Positions 53,208 to 61,656 of a stretch of DNA of 64,000 nucleotides are shown piece by piece (position 1 is the first letter of the stretch; every line of letters starts with the position of its first letter). The stretch is from positions 372,001 through 436,000 of the forward strand of contig NZ_BCRN01000001.1 of assembly GCF_001552615.1 (NCBI RefSeq), given 5' to 3'. Source of the DNA: Millisia brevis NBRC 105863. Its GTDB lineage: Bacteria > Actinomycetota > Actinomycetes > Mycobacteriales > Mycobacteriaceae. The notes below the pieces were generated by a model. The model saw nothing but the letters and a program-made list of their open reading frames with translations. It had not been told where the DNA came from and ran no database searches. The position numbers and the translations under genes were made by a program.

Positions 53208-53954
53208 TCAGTGCGCGGCGGCCGCGCCCTGCGGTCCGTGCAGTTCGGTGTGCAGGCGCTCCATCCGGTTGTCGAGCGACGACGCGGTGTCGGCGGCCTC
53301 GCGCAGTTCGTCGACCAGTGTCGACGGGACCTGGCCGTCGTACTTGTAGAAGATCTTGTGCTCGAGCGCGGCCCAGAAGTCCATGGCGATCGTGCGGAAC
53401 TGGATCTCGACCGGCACGTCGACCCGGCCGGTCGACAGGAACGCCGGCACCTCGACGATCGCGTGCAGCGACTTGTAGCCATTGGGCTTCGGGTGGGCGA
53501 TGTAGTCCTTCACCTCGCGCAGGGTGACATCGTCCTGCTGCGTGAGCAGGTCGAACAGTCGGTAGACATCGCTGACGAAGCTGCAGGTCACGCGGATACC
53601 GGCGACGTCGGTGATGCCGGCGCGGATCGCGTCGATGTCGGCGGAGACCTGCTTGCGGGAGAGCTTCTTGAGCAGGCTCTCCGGCGTCTTGACCCGACTG
53701 GTGACGTGCTCGATCGGGTTGTAATCGTGCATGTGCAGGAACTCTTCGCGCAGGATCGCGATCTTGGTTTCCACCGCCCGCAGCCCGAACTGATACTCGA
53801 GCAGGAACCGCTGCAAGGTGTCCCGCAGGCCGATCAGCTCCGTCCGGGAGATCGTGATCGAATCCGCGAGCGGGTCGAGCGGCAGAAGGGACTCCGCTCG
53901 GCCGACGGGAAGCAGATCCTGCTCGGGGGACGGGCGGTCCAGCGGGGCAACCAT
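53208..53954 (-). CDS. Small alarmone synthetase (RelA/SpoT synthetase domain)
   Basis: 248 residues from ATG 53954 with only the (p)ppGpp synthetase domain. GIRVTCSFVSDVYRLFDLL, KPNGYKSLHAIV and the catalytic EIQFRTIAMDFWAALEHK are conserved. There is no hydrolase, TGS or ACT domain. Such enzymes pyrophosphorylate GDP or GTP independently of the ribosome. It lies 44 bases after the patatin gene on the same strand. Confidence 0.92.
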   Translation of the reverse strand: MVAPLDRPSPEQDLLPVGRAESLLPLDPLADSITISRTELIGLRDTLQRFLLEYQFGLRAVETKIAILREEFLHMHDYNPIEHVTSRVKTPESLLKKLSRKQVSADIDAIRAGITDVAGIRVTCSFVSDVYRLFDLLTQQDDVTLREVKDYIAHPKPNGYKSLHAIVEVPAFLSTGRVDVPVEIQFRTIAMDFWAALEHKIFYKYDGQVPSTLVDELREAADTASSLDNRMERLHTELHGPQGAAAAH

Positions 53955-53998
53955 GCCTTCGACCGTAGCGCGAACCGGACCAACCGCCCGGGGAAGCG

Positions 53999-54880
53999 CT
54001 ATACCCACACGTCAGCGACCCGCTCGGCGGCGGCGCGGCCGATCTCGCGACCGATCTGTGCACAGGGCCGGCGGATCCGCGGGTCGAGCGCATCGTCGCC
54101 GACCGCGGCGACCATCGCCGGGTTGGTGCGGATGACCTCGATATGCCGGGTGCCGCCCGCCCGCAGGTCGGCGATCTCGTCCGGCAGTCCCCGCAGCAGC
54201 GGATGCTCGCTATCGGCGAGGGTCGGGGTCAGCACCAGCACGGTGGACGCGCCGGCCGCCACGTCGGCATTGGTTCCCGACCACACCCCACCGTCGACGT
54301 ACGGCAGATCTCCGATGACGACCGGCGGCCAGGCGCCGGGGACCGCACAGCTCGCGGCGACCGCGTCGAGCAGGGAGACCCCACCGAACCGGTCGATGAC
54401 CACCCGATCACCGGTATTGGCATCGACGATCGGCAACCGCAGGTCGCGGTCCGGCCAGTCGAGGACGGGTAGCCGCGCCCGCACGGCGGCCATACGCCGA
54501 TCGGGTTCGACGGTCTCGACGTTCATGGCGATCTTGCCGATCCGTCGCCGCAGGTCGGCCGCCGACGTGGCCTCGTCCGCGGCCGCCGCAAACGCCTCCG
54601 CCAAGGCGACCGGGTCGCCGATCGGCAGGATCTCGGCGGACCGCTCGTCGAGCTGGGCCTCGTAGAGCCGCTCGATCGGCGTTCCGCTGGTGATCTGGGC
54701 ACCGACGGCGGAGCCGGCCGAGGTGCCGACCACCAGATCGGCACCCATGACCGCTTCGGCGAGCCTCCGGTCGGCGTCGGCGAGGCCGCGCAGCACGCCG
54801 ATCTCCCAGGCGATGCCCGCCACCCCGCCACCCGCCAGCACCAGGGCACGCCGCGACCCGATCCCCGACCCGATGGTCAT
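53999..54880 (-). CDS. Patatin-like phospholipase
   Basis: About 293 residues from ATG 54880. Oxyanion motif LVLAGGGVAGIAWE near the N-terminus, nucleophile Ser in VVGTSAGSAVG, and the catalytic Asp in YVDGGVWSG form the patatin dyad. The frame continues upstream to 55003 but that part is low-complexity and overlaps a promoter region. The likely activity is hydrolysis of phospholipid or other acyl esters. It precedes the alarmone synthetase; the pairing may be incidental. Confidence 0.88.
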   Translation of the reverse strand: MTIGSGIGSRRALVLAGGGVAGIAWEIGVLRGLADADRRLAEAVMGADLVVGTSAGSAVGAQITSGTPIERLYEAQLDERSAEILPIGDPVALAEAFAAAADEATSAADLRRRIGKIAMNVETVEPDRRMAAVRARLPVLDWPDRDLRLPIVDANTGDRVVIDRFGGVSLLDAVAASCAVPGAWPPVVIGDLPYVDGGVWSGTNADVAAGASTVLVLTPTLADSEHPLLRGLPDEIADLRAGGTRHIEVIRTNPAMVAAVGDDALDPRIRRPCAQIGREIGRAAAERVADVWV

Positions 54881-55016
54881 CACGCCCACCTTCACCCGGC
54901 CCGTGACACCCGGCCGGTGTGTCACGCCCACGATTGTCCCCCGCGGAGCCGGGGTGCGGGGAGGAACCGAACCGGGCACTCGCTCGGTCCGAGTCGAGCG
55001 CACCGATTGTCCGAAT

Positions 55017-55063
55017 CGTCAACCAGGGGTTGACGGCAATCCATCGTCAACCTACGGTTGACG
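55017..55063. promoter_or_regulatory. Two palindromic operators over a leaderless promoter
   Basis: CGTCAACC-AGG-GGTTGACG (55017-55035) and CGTCAACC-TAC-GGTTGACG (55045-55063) are perfect palindromes with identical arms, 28 bp apart. TTGACG at 55030-55035 and TACGGT at 55053-55058, spaced by 17, make a good -35/-10 pair; the ATG at 55065 would be at the transcript start. The operators cover both promoter boxes, so the bound protein must repress. Confidence 0.85.
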
Positions 55064-55064
55064 C

Positions 55065-55778
55065 ATGACCGAGAACCCCACTCCCGCCCAGCTCACCGGC
55101 GTTCGCCTCGACGACCTGATCGCCTCGATCCGCACGGTCAATGAGGATCCGCTCGACCAACTGACCACCGCGATGACCGCCGCCGCGCACCTCGGCGACA
55201 TCGGCGACAGCCTGATCGGGCACTTCGTCGACCAGGCCCGCCGGGCCGGCGCCTCGTGGACCGACATCGGTGCCAGCATGGGCGTCACCAAGCAGGCCGC
55301 ACAGAAGCGCTTCGTCGGGCGCCGCGCCGCCGAGCAGAACCACACCGACCCGTTCGCCCGCTTCACCCCGCGCGCCCGCAATGCCGTGGTCTCGGCGACC
55401 AACCAGGCCGGTGCGACCGCCGCCGACCACGTGCGCCCCCTGCACCTCGCCCACGGATTGACCACCGAGCCCCAGTCGCTCGCGGGGATCGCGCTGCGCG
55501 ACCTCGGCGTGGACATCGCCGCCCTCGCCGACGACAGCCCCTTCGCCGATCGCACCCCGGATGCCCCCGCGATGATCCCCTTCGACGACGGCTCCAAGGC
55601 GGTCCTCGAGGCGACGGTGGAGGCCTCGGTCGCGCTCGGTCACAACTACGTCGGCACCGAGCACCTGCTGCTCGGGCTCTACACCGATCCCGCGACCGCC
55701 GACCGGCTGCGGGCGCTGGGCGCCGATCCGGAGCGCCTGCAGGAGGTCATCGTCGAGAAGTTGTCGGCCCTGTCGTGA
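55065..55778 (+). CDS. HTH protein with Clp N-terminal domain
   Basis: 237 residues. The N-terminal 80 residues hold a helix-turn-helix (GASWTDIGASMGVTKQAAQKRF), the C-terminal part has two Clp_N repeats (FTPRARNAVVSATNQA; LEATVEASVALGHNYVGTEHLLLGLY) as found in ClpC/ClpA, but no ATPase. It may bind DNA and sense Clp substrates or adaptors. The paired palindromes directly upstream suggest autorepression. The frame starts at the ATG of a probable leaderless message. Confidence 0.85.
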   Translation: MTENPTPAQLTGVRLDDLIASIRTVNEDPLDQLTTAMTAAAHLGDIGDSLIGHFVDQARRAGASWTDIGASMGVTKQAAQKRFVGRRAAEQNHTDPFARFTPRARNAVVSATNQAGATAADHVRPLHLAHGLTTEPQSLAGIALRDLGVDIAALADDSPFADRTPDAPAMIPFDDGSKAVLEATVEASVALGHNYVGTEHLLLGLYTDPATADRLRALGADPERLQEVIVEKLSALS

Positions 55779-55832
55779 CCAGCCGACGGTCGTGACGGTT
55801 CCCGAGCCGTCACGACCGGCGCACCGACCGGG

Positions 55833-56606
55833 TCAGGCCATCGCCTCCGGGGACTCCGGCAGGATCTGGCCGCCGTCGACCACCAGCGACTGACCGGTGA
55901 TGTAGCCGGCCTCGCGGGAGGCCAGGAAAGCCGCCGCGTAGCCGATGTCCTCGGGCGTGCCGAGGGCGCCGAGCGGGATGGTCTTGGTCATACCGTCCAG
56001 GTAGTCCTGACCCATATCCGCCAGGCCCTCGGTGAGCACATTGCCGGGCAGGATTGCGTTGACGGTGATCCGGGCCGGGGCGAGTTCGATGGCGGCGGTG
56101 CGCAGGAAGCCCAGCTGGGCGGCCTTGGTCGCACCGTAATGCGACCACCCGGGGTATCCGGTGATCGGGCCGGTGATCGACGAGGTCAGGATCACCCGGC
56201 CGCGACCGGACTTCTCGAGGGCGGGCAGCGCGGCCTGCACGGTGAAGACGGTGCCCTTGACGTTGACGCCGAGGATCTGGTCGACGTTCTCCTCGGTCAT
56301 CTCCTTGAGCGTGGCCTCGGGAAAGATGCCGGCGTTCGCACACAACACGTCCAGGCCGCCGAGCGCCGCGACCGCGTCCTGGACGATCGAGGTCGCGGTG
56401 GCGCGGGTGGAGATGTCCCCGGAAACGGTGACCACCTCCGAGGCGCCGGCCTCACGCAGCCCGTCGGCCGCGGTGTGCAGGTCCGCCACCGAACGGGCGG
56501 TGATCGCGACCTTCGCTCCCGCTCGGGCGAAGACCGTGGCGATGCCCAGGCCGATGCCCTTGGACCCTCCGGTGACAAGGACACGGACGTCGGACAGGTC
56601 GAACAC
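55833..56606 (-). CDS. Short-chain dehydrogenase/reductase
   Basis: 257 residues of the classical SDR type: [12 protein letters not shown] at the N-terminus, CANAG near 90, catalytic Ser in LTSSITG, YGATKAA with the Tyr and Lys pair. It uses NAD(P) to oxidise or reduce an alcohol or aldehyde/ketone. It starts six bases after a kinase-like gene on the same strand, so the two share a message and perhaps a pathway. Confidence 0.92.
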   Translation of the reverse strand: MFDLSDVRVLVTGGSKGIGLGIATVFARAGAKVAITARSVADLHTAADGLREAGASEVVTVSGDISTRATATSIVQDAVAALGGLDVLCANAGIFPEATLKEMTEENVDQILGVNVKGTVFTVQAALPALEKSGRGRVILTSSITGPITGYPGWSHYGATKAAQLGFLRTAAIELAPARITVNAILPGNVLTEGLADMGQDYLDGMTKTIPLGALGTPEDIGYAAAFLASREAGYITGQSLVVDGGQILPESPEAMA

Positions 56607-56612
56607 GTGGCA

Positions 56613-57620
56613 TCACTCCCGGTTGGTTGCCGCGGCGGGCCGCAGCCAGGTCGGATCGGTCAGAAATCTCTGGGCCAACTCGACCGTCCCGGCGCCGTAT
56701 CCGGTGCCGAGTTCGACCGCGGGCGGTGACTGCGGGTGAGTGCCCAACCAGGCGGTGAGCATCAGTCGCCGCAACATGACGAAGGTGGACACCATCGCCA
56801 GATCGTCCGAGGTCAACGGGCGCACCGAGGTGTATCCGGCGATCCAGTCGTCGATGGTCTCCGCGACCGCGTCGGTGTGCTCGAGCCAGGACACAACCGT
56901 CGCCAGGTCGTAGAGGAACCAGCCGTAGCCGCAATCGTCGAAGTCGATGACCGTCAGCTGCAGGTCGTCGTCGATCATCAGATTGGCCAGTCGCAGGTCG
57001 GCGTGCACCAGGCTGTAGCGGTCCCGCCCCTTCCCGTACGCGGCAAGGTTGTCCATGATGCGGGCGGTCGCCGCGGCCAGGGTCGGGTGATCGGCCGCGC
57101 CGACCCCGGGGGCGACCGTCCACGATCCCCAGCGGGCGTCGGGCCCCAGGCAGGTATCCGCGTCCCAGTGGAAGCGCACAAAAGCCGGCGGCGGCGTCCA
57201 ATTCTCGACCTGCAGATGCATCCGCGCGGTCAGAACACCGAGGTCACGAGCCGAAATCGGGTGCGGGGAGTCCTCGCCGGTCTCCCCGTCGACCACGGTG
57301 AACGCGACGACGTGCCGCTCCCCCTCGGGGCGTTCGAGTCGGACGATCGGTTCGCCGGCGGTCGTGGGCACCACCGCCGGGGTCCGCACGCCGCAGTCCT
57401 CGCGCAGCGCGTCGGTCCAGGCGAGTTCGGAGCGGATCGAGTCCACATCCTGGTAGCCGTAGCGATGCACTCGGACCACGAATCGGCGTTCGGTGTCGGT
57501 CACCAAGTACGTGCCGTTTTCCGAGAGGCTCAGCAGCGTGACCTGCACGTCGGAGCCGACACCGTAAGCGGGCAGCGCCTCGGCCAGGAGACTGTCACAG
57601 TCCTCGATCGTCAGCTGCAT
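56613..57620 (-). CDS. Aminoglycoside phosphotransferase-family kinase, amino-alcohol kinase-like
   Basis: 335 residues of the APH/choline kinase fold. The catalytic loop is LVHADLRLANLMID and the metal site VIDFDDCGYGWFLYDLA. APH-fold enzymes include hydroxylysine kinase, which works with an AGXT2L-type phospho-lyase. Exactly such a lyase is divergent at 57756, and an SDR follows six bases downstream. Substrate could be hydroxylysine, ethanolamine, or another amino alcohol. ATG at 57620 is followed by a typical first helix. Confidence 0.82.
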   Translation of the reverse strand: MQLTIEDCDSLLAEALPAYGVGSDVQVTLLSLSENGTYLVTDTERRFVVRVHRYGYQDVDSIRSELAWTDALREDCGVRTPAVVPTTAGEPIVRLERPEGERHVVAFTVVDGETGEDSPHPISARDLGVLTARMHLQVENWTPPPAFVRFHWDADTCLGPDARWGSWTVAPGVGAADHPTLAAATARIMDNLAAYGKGRDRYSLVHADLRLANLMIDDDLQLTVIDFDDCGYGWFLYDLATVVSWLEHTDAVAETIDDWIAGYTSVRPLTSDDLAMVSTFVMLRRLMLTAWLGTHPQSPPAVELGTGYGAGTVELAQRFLTDPTWLRPAAATNRE

Positions 57621-57755
57621 GCACGGTCCCTCGTCATTCCCCACGGCCGTCGCTACCCACGGCGGTGACCAGTGAAACGGTTCGGCGGCCATCTCGCCCG
57701 TCGGAAGGCGACCTTTCACCCAGACGTAACAGCGCGGGTTCGGGATACTACCCGG

Positions 57756-59069
57756 GTGACCGGTTCCAGCATCCTCGACGCCAACGCCTATCGCGGCTCC
57801 GATGAGGACGACGCACTGCTGCGCCGTCGCCGCGAGGTTCTCGGTCCGGCCTATCGGTTGTTCTACCGCAAGCCGATCGAGTTGGTGCGCGGTTCCGGGA
57901 CCCGTCTCTACGACGCCGACGGGGTCGAATACCTCGATGCCTACAACAATGTCGCCTCCGTCGGGCACGCCCATCCGCACGTCGCCGCCGCGGTCGCCGA
58001 GCAGGTCGCCCGGTTGACCACCCACACCCGCTACCTCGACCGGGCGTTGATCGACTACGTCGAACGGCTGCTGGCCCTGTTGCCACCGTCGGCGGATCGA
58101 ATGGTGTTGACGTGCACCGGGTCCGAAGCGAACGACCTGGCGATCCGGTTGGCGCGGGCCGCCACCGGTGGGACCGGGTTGATCGTGACGTCGGAGGCGT
58201 ACCACGGCAATACCGATCTGGTGACGGGGGTTTCGCCGTCGCTGGGCGGCGGGGTGGGCGTCGGTCCGGATGTCTGGCTGGTCCCCGCGCCCGACCCGGT
58301 GCGGCGGCCGTCCGACGATCCGGCGGCGGACCTCACCGCAGCGGTCGAGGGTGCGTTGGCGGAGATGGTGGAGCGCGGGGTGCACCCGGCGGCGCTGCTG
58401 GTCGACTCGGCGCTGTCGTCCGACGGCATCCACACCGACCGCGGCCTGCTGACCGGCGCCGTCGCGGCGGTGCGACAAGCGGGTGGGGTGTTGATCGCCG
58501 ACGAGGTCCAGCCCGGTTTCGCCCGGACCGGCGACTCGTTCTGGGGGTTCGCCCGGCACGACGTGGTGCCCGAGATCGTCACCATGGGCAAGCCGATGGG
58601 CAACGGTCTGCCGATCGCCGGGGTGGCGGCGGCGGACGCGATCATGGAGCCGTACGCGGCTGCCGCCCCGTACTTCAACACCTTCGGCGGCACCCAGGTC
58701 GCTGTGGCCGCGGCTGCGGCGGTGCTCGACGTGATCGAACGGGAAGGATTGCAGGACAACGCCCGTCGCGTCGGCGAGTACTTCCGCTCGACCCTCACTG
58801 AGGTGGCGAAGCGGCATCCGGTGATCACCGACGTGCGCGGCGCGGGCCTCTACGTCGGGGTGGAACTGGTCGCCGAGGCCGGGACCACCACCCCCGGTGG
58901 CGACCTGGCAGCGGATGTCGTGAACGGGATGCGCGAGCGGCGCGTCCTCACCTCGGTCTGCGGCCCCTACGGCGCCACCCTGAAGGTGCGCCCACCCCTC
59001 CCGTTCTCAACGGCCGACGTCGACCGGTTCTGCACCGAGTTGGACGCGGTCCTCACTGCCCTCACCTGA
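57756..59069 (+). CDS. Class III aminotransferase-fold phospho-lyase (AGXT2L-like)
   Basis: 437 residues. PLP enzyme with CTGSEANDLAIRLAR, the cofactor Asp in LIADEVQPGFARTG and the Schiff-base Lys in TMGKPMGNGLPIAG. The segments MGKPMGNG and YFNTFGG are those of AGXT2L proteins, which split phosphoethanolamine or 5-phosphohydroxylysine into aldehyde, phosphate and ammonia and do not transaminate. GTG at 57756 is preceded by GATACT at seven bases; an ATG at 57672 is the longer alternative. It is divergent from the kinase and SDR genes. Confidence 0.85.
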   Translation: MTGSSILDANAYRGSDEDDALLRRRREVLGPAYRLFYRKPIELVRGSGTRLYDADGVEYLDAYNNVASVGHAHPHVAAAVAEQVARLTTHTRYLDRALIDYVERLLALLPPSADRMVLTCTGSEANDLAIRLARAATGGTGLIVTSEAYHGNTDLVTGVSPSLGGGVGVGPDVWLVPAPDPVRRPSDDPAADLTAAVEGALAEMVERGVHPAALLVDSALSSDGIHTDRGLLTGAVAAVRQAGGVLIADEVQPGFARTGDSFWGFARHDVVPEIVTMGKPMGNGLPIAGVAAADAIMEPYAAAAPYFNTFGGTQVAVAAAAAVLDVIEREGLQDNARRVGEYFRSTLTEVAKRHPVITDVRGAGLYVGVELVAEAGTTTPGGDLAADVVNGMRERRVLTSVCGPYGATLKVRPPLPFSTADVDRFCTELDAVLTALT

Positions 59070-59072
59070 TAG

Positions 59073-59315
59073 CTACGGCATCCCCATCGCAGGCTGCCAG
59101 CGGTCCGTGACAGCCGCTCGCAGAGTCAGGACCGCATCGCGATCCAGTTCATCGGACGGTTCCGGCTCGTAGTTCTCGAACTTCTGGGCAAACGCGTCTG
59201 CGCACTGCACGATCTCGTCTACACGTCGGGGCATAGCCATCTCTTCGGGAGTTCTCCGGCGCACCATGTCGTGGGCAGGATCCTCCGCACCGTTGTCGTC
59301 CGGCAGGTCATCCAT
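59073..59315 (-). CDS. Hypothetical protein, 80 residues
   Basis: Acidic at both ends with a central RRRTPEEMAMPRRVDEIV stretch and a helical part with one cysteine. The frame is open farther upstream, so the ATG at 59315 is only the likeliest start. It lies beside, and opposite to, a toxin-antitoxin pair. No family recognised. Confidence 0.55.
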   Translation of the reverse strand: MDDLPDDNGAEDPAHDMVRRRTPEEMAMPRRVDEIVQCADAFAQKFENYEPEPSDELDRDAVLTLRAAVTDRWQPAMGMP

Positions 59316-59443
59316 ATCAACGATGATCCCCCGACCCGAGGAACCAACCACCTGCGTGCCGACGTCCAAGTCTTGGAAGCTCGGTGCGCGTTGTGGAACT
59401 ACCCCACCGACGATCCGCCGCCGAAAAGTGTGCCCTTTACGGG

Positions 59444-59449
59444 TATAGT
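59444..59449 (+). promoter_or_regulatory. -10 box of the toxin-antitoxin module
   Basis: TATAGT, a near-consensus -10, in a region with lower GC than average. It overlaps the most upstream TTG of the toxin gene, which argues for one of the TTG codons farther down (59464 or 59467) as the true start. Confidence 0.5.
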
Positions 59450-59835
59450 TGGGATGGACACTGTTGTTGGTACTCAAACGGAAGACCTTCGCTCGGTGGC
59501 AGGCAAGCGAGAATTTCGACGATTCGGTTCTCTGCCGAGCTGTGCGGGAGATGGAAAGCGGCTTGATCGACGCGGATCTCGGCGGCCTTCTGTACAAGAA
59601 GCGTGTGGCGAGGCCCGGTGGCGGCAAGCGCGGTGGCTACCGAACACTACTGTCCGCTCGAATCGGCAACCGGTACGTCTTCATGCACGGGTTTCCCAAG
59701 AGCAACATCTCGAATATCACGCAGCGCGAACAGCGAGCACTGCAGTTCGCCGGGCGGGTATTCCTCGATTTGTCGGGGACCGAACTGTCGAATGCGTTGC
59801 AATCCGGCGTACTACAGGAGGTGCACTGTGAGTGA
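59449..59835 (+). CDS. RelE/HigB-type toxin
   Basis: Up to 128 residues, basic, RelE/ParE fold family of the HigB2 kind: KTFARW near the start, GGLLYKKRVARPGGGKRGGYR with the clustered basic residues, and YVFMHGFPKSNISNI. These toxins cleave mRNA on the ribosome. The antitoxin gene overlaps its end by eight bases; toxin-first order is typical of higBA. No ATG is available: TTG at 59449, 59464 or 59467. Confidence 0.87.
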   Translation: MGWTLLLVLKRKTFARWQASENFDDSVLCRAVREMESGLIDADLGGLLYKKRVARPGGGKRGGYRTLLSARIGNRYVFMHGFPKSNISNITQREQRALQFAGRVFLDLSGTELSNALQSGVLQEVHCE

Positions 59836-60130
59836 GATTGTGGAATCGCTGCGCGATGACCTGGCTGCACTCAACGCCGCTGGGGCCATCGACAAGGTGA
59901 CCATGCGCGAGTTCGACGCGATCTGCCCGCCGCCGGTCCGCGACTTCAGCCCGGCCGACATTCGCCGACTCCGCGAGGGCCTGAGGTTCAGTCAGCCCGT
60001 TTTCGCATTGCATCTGCACATCACCGCATCGACAGTGCGCAAGTGGGAACAGGGCGAGACGCAACCGTCGGGAGCAGCCCTGAAGCTGCTCAACATCCTC
60101 GCCGACAAGGGTCTGCAAGCGATCATCTGA
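59828..60130 (+). CDS. HigA/NadS-type HTH antitoxin
   Basis: 100 residues from GTG 59828. A C-terminal XRE-type HTH (IRRLREGLRFSQPVFALHLH with STVRKWEQGETQPSG) binds DNA; the N-terminal part should bind and block the toxin. It is translationally coupled to the toxin gene and probably autorepresses the TATAGT promoter. Confidence 0.9.
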   Translation: MSEIVESLRDDLAALNAAGAIDKVTMREFDAICPPPVRDFSPADIRRLREGLRFSQPVFALHLHITASTVRKWEQGETQPSGAALKLLNILADKGLQAII

Positions 60131-60211
60131 TCCATTCAACCGCCGGTGGAACCGGTCGGTCGGCCGCTGCGTCCAAACCCTCGGAGTTCGACGAACGAGA
60201 GGGTGGGACGG

Positions 60212-60553
60212 ATGGTGGACGGCGAGATCCTGCGCATCGAGCCCGGCGCCGCCGAGCGAATCGCCCGGGCATTCGAGGTACATGCCGACAACCTCCTGGA
60301 GGTATCGAACAAGCTGCGCCGTTCGGGGTTCTCCACCGGATTCGCCGGATTCCCGTCCGCAGTTGAACTGGACATCGGCTTCTCGGAGAAGCGCAATCAG
60401 GCGATCGCCCACCTCCTGCAGCAGGTCGAGACCGCACGGGTGATGGCCGCCACTATCCGAGCAGCGGGTGCCGCCTACCGTGGCGCGGACACCGAGGCCG
60501 GGCGCGCCATCCACTCGGCTGCCGGCGGTTCGGGACAGGTCACGGGCCCATGA
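60212..60553 (+). CDS. EspC-like/WXG100-superfamily-related small helical protein
   Basis: 113 residues, two helices joined by a loop (SGFSTGFAGFPSAVELDIG). The layout IEPGAAERIARAFEVHADNL is like EspC-type proteins linked to type VII secretion. No WXG motif is seen. The stop overlaps the start of a lipoprotein gene (ATGA), a pairing frequent in Gordonia and Nocardia relatives. No secretion ATPase is in the window, so any export would use a remote ESX system. Confidence 0.7.
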   Translation: MVDGEILRIEPGAAERIARAFEVHADNLLEVSNKLRRSGFSTGFAGFPSAVELDIGFSEKRNQAIAHLLQQVETARVMAATIRAAGAAYRGADTEAGRAIHSAAGGSGQVTGP

Positions 60554-61113
60554 GATCGCCGCTGCTAGTGGCCGGTGTGCTCGCGATGGGAGTCACGGTC
60601 GGTGGGTGTTCGCGAACCGACGATGCCGTCGTCTCGGCCCCATCCGACGTCGCCGCCGACTCCGAGGCGCCGACGACGGCTTCCGTGTCCGGGCTTCCCG
60701 ACATCACCTTCGATCCCTGCGCCGCGATCGACGATGCCACCCTGGTCCGATTCGGCTTCGACCCCGCAACCAGGTTCGCGGAAAACAGCAGCATCGGCAT
60801 CCGGGAACTCGAGACCTGCACCGTCGACGGCTACGACCGCAGCCTCAACGTCATCGCGCAGAACCGACCCTGGGAGGAGTTGCCGCCCACGCTCTCCGGA
60901 CCCACCGAACCGATCGATGTGAACGGTCGCGAGGCGATCCACGCCACGGATGCGATGGGGACGCCATCCTGCACGGTCCTCATGCGGACCGACTTCGGAG
61001 CGGTCATCATCGACGTCGCCATCTACCGCCAACCCGATTCGCCGGCCGACCTGAACGCGTGCGACGGCATCATGCAGATCGCCGAGACGGTCGAACCGCT
61101 GATCGACAGCTGA
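60550..61113 (+). CDS. DUF3558-family lipoprotein
   Basis: 187 residues. Signal peptide with lipobox VGGC (Cys at residue 20), so it is anchored to the outer face of the membrane. The mature part has a Ser/Thr/Ala-rich linker, then a domain with four cysteines (DPCAAID, ETCTVDG, PSCTVLM, NACDGI) that likely form two disulfides, the DUF3558 pattern. Its function is unknown. Coupled to the EspC-like gene. Confidence 0.85.
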   Translation: MRSPLLVAGVLAMGVTVGGCSRTDDAVVSAPSDVAADSEAPTTASVSGLPDITFDPCAAIDDATLVRFGFDPATRFAENSSIGIRELETCTVDGYDRSLNVIAQNRPWEELPPTLSGPTEPIDVNGREAIHATDAMGTPSCTVLMRTDFGAVIIDVAIYRQPDSPADLNACDGIMQIAETVEPLIDS

Positions 61114-61135
61114 CGCCCCGCAGCGGCAGGGGCGG

Positions 61136-61558
61136 TCAGCCGGCGGCGATCCGTTCGCGGGCGGCGGCGACCAGCTCGGCGTTGGTGTGGGCGTGCCCCC
61201 ACAGACCCCAACCACCCTCGGGCGCCTCGGTCAGCAGGACCCAGGTGCGTTCCCGCAGGGACTCGTCGCCGGCGGCGCTCGCGACCAGCGCGGTCAGCTC
61301 CGCCACCACGGCGAGCTGCTTATCCCGGTCGAGGGCCCCGGCGTTGGTGAGGACCTGCACCCGCACGTAGTTCGACTCCCCCGCCACATTGGAGATAGCC
61401 GCGGCCGGGAGTTCGTGCACGAAGGCGGCGGTGTTCTCGCGGAACATCGCGATATCGGGCACCTGCTCGACTCGCATGACCGCCGCCGCGGCGTCGCGGG
61501 CCAGGGCGTGCGTATCCGCAAAGGTCCCGGCGGGCGCGTAGATGTCGATCATCGGCAT
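61136..61558 (-). CDS. Tautomerase-family protein
   Basis: 140 residues, about twice the length of 4-oxalocrotonate tautomerase monomers, so a fused two-unit form. It begins MPMIDIYAP; after removal of Met the Pro is the catalytic base. A second beta-alpha-beta unit lies from about residue 60. Divergent from a TetR with a perfect palindrome between, so likely its target. Confidence 0.82.
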   Translation of the reverse strand: MPMIDIYAPAGTFADTHALARDAAAAVMRVEQVPDIAMFRENTAAFVHELPAAAISNVAGESNYVRVQVLTNAGALDRDKQLAVVAELTALVASAAGDESLRERTWVLLTEAPEGGWGLWGHAHTNAELVAAARERIAAG

Positions 61559-61601
61559 GGCGATTCCACTTCCAGTGATCCCGGTGAGACCGAGTCGGCC
61601 T

Positions 61602-61636
61602 CTATACCGATCAGCATATTATGTCGATCGGTATAG
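61602..61636. promoter_or_regulatory. TetR operator, perfect 11-bp arms
   Basis: CTATACCGATC (61602-61612) and GATCGGTATAG (61626-61636) with a 13-base spacer. The spacer contains TATTAT, and the right arm is followed by T giving TATAGT, both plausible -10 boxes. It lies between the divergent tautomerase and tetR genes. Confidence 0.85.
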
Positions 61637-61656
61637 TCGAGCGGTAGGGTGGGACC

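Noticed and set aside
53208-54880. Toxin-antitoxin reading of the patatin plus alarmone synthetase pair
   Set aside because: Some small alarmone synthetases are toxins, but the patatin is an enzyme with an intact dyad and no antitoxin-like gene overlaps either.
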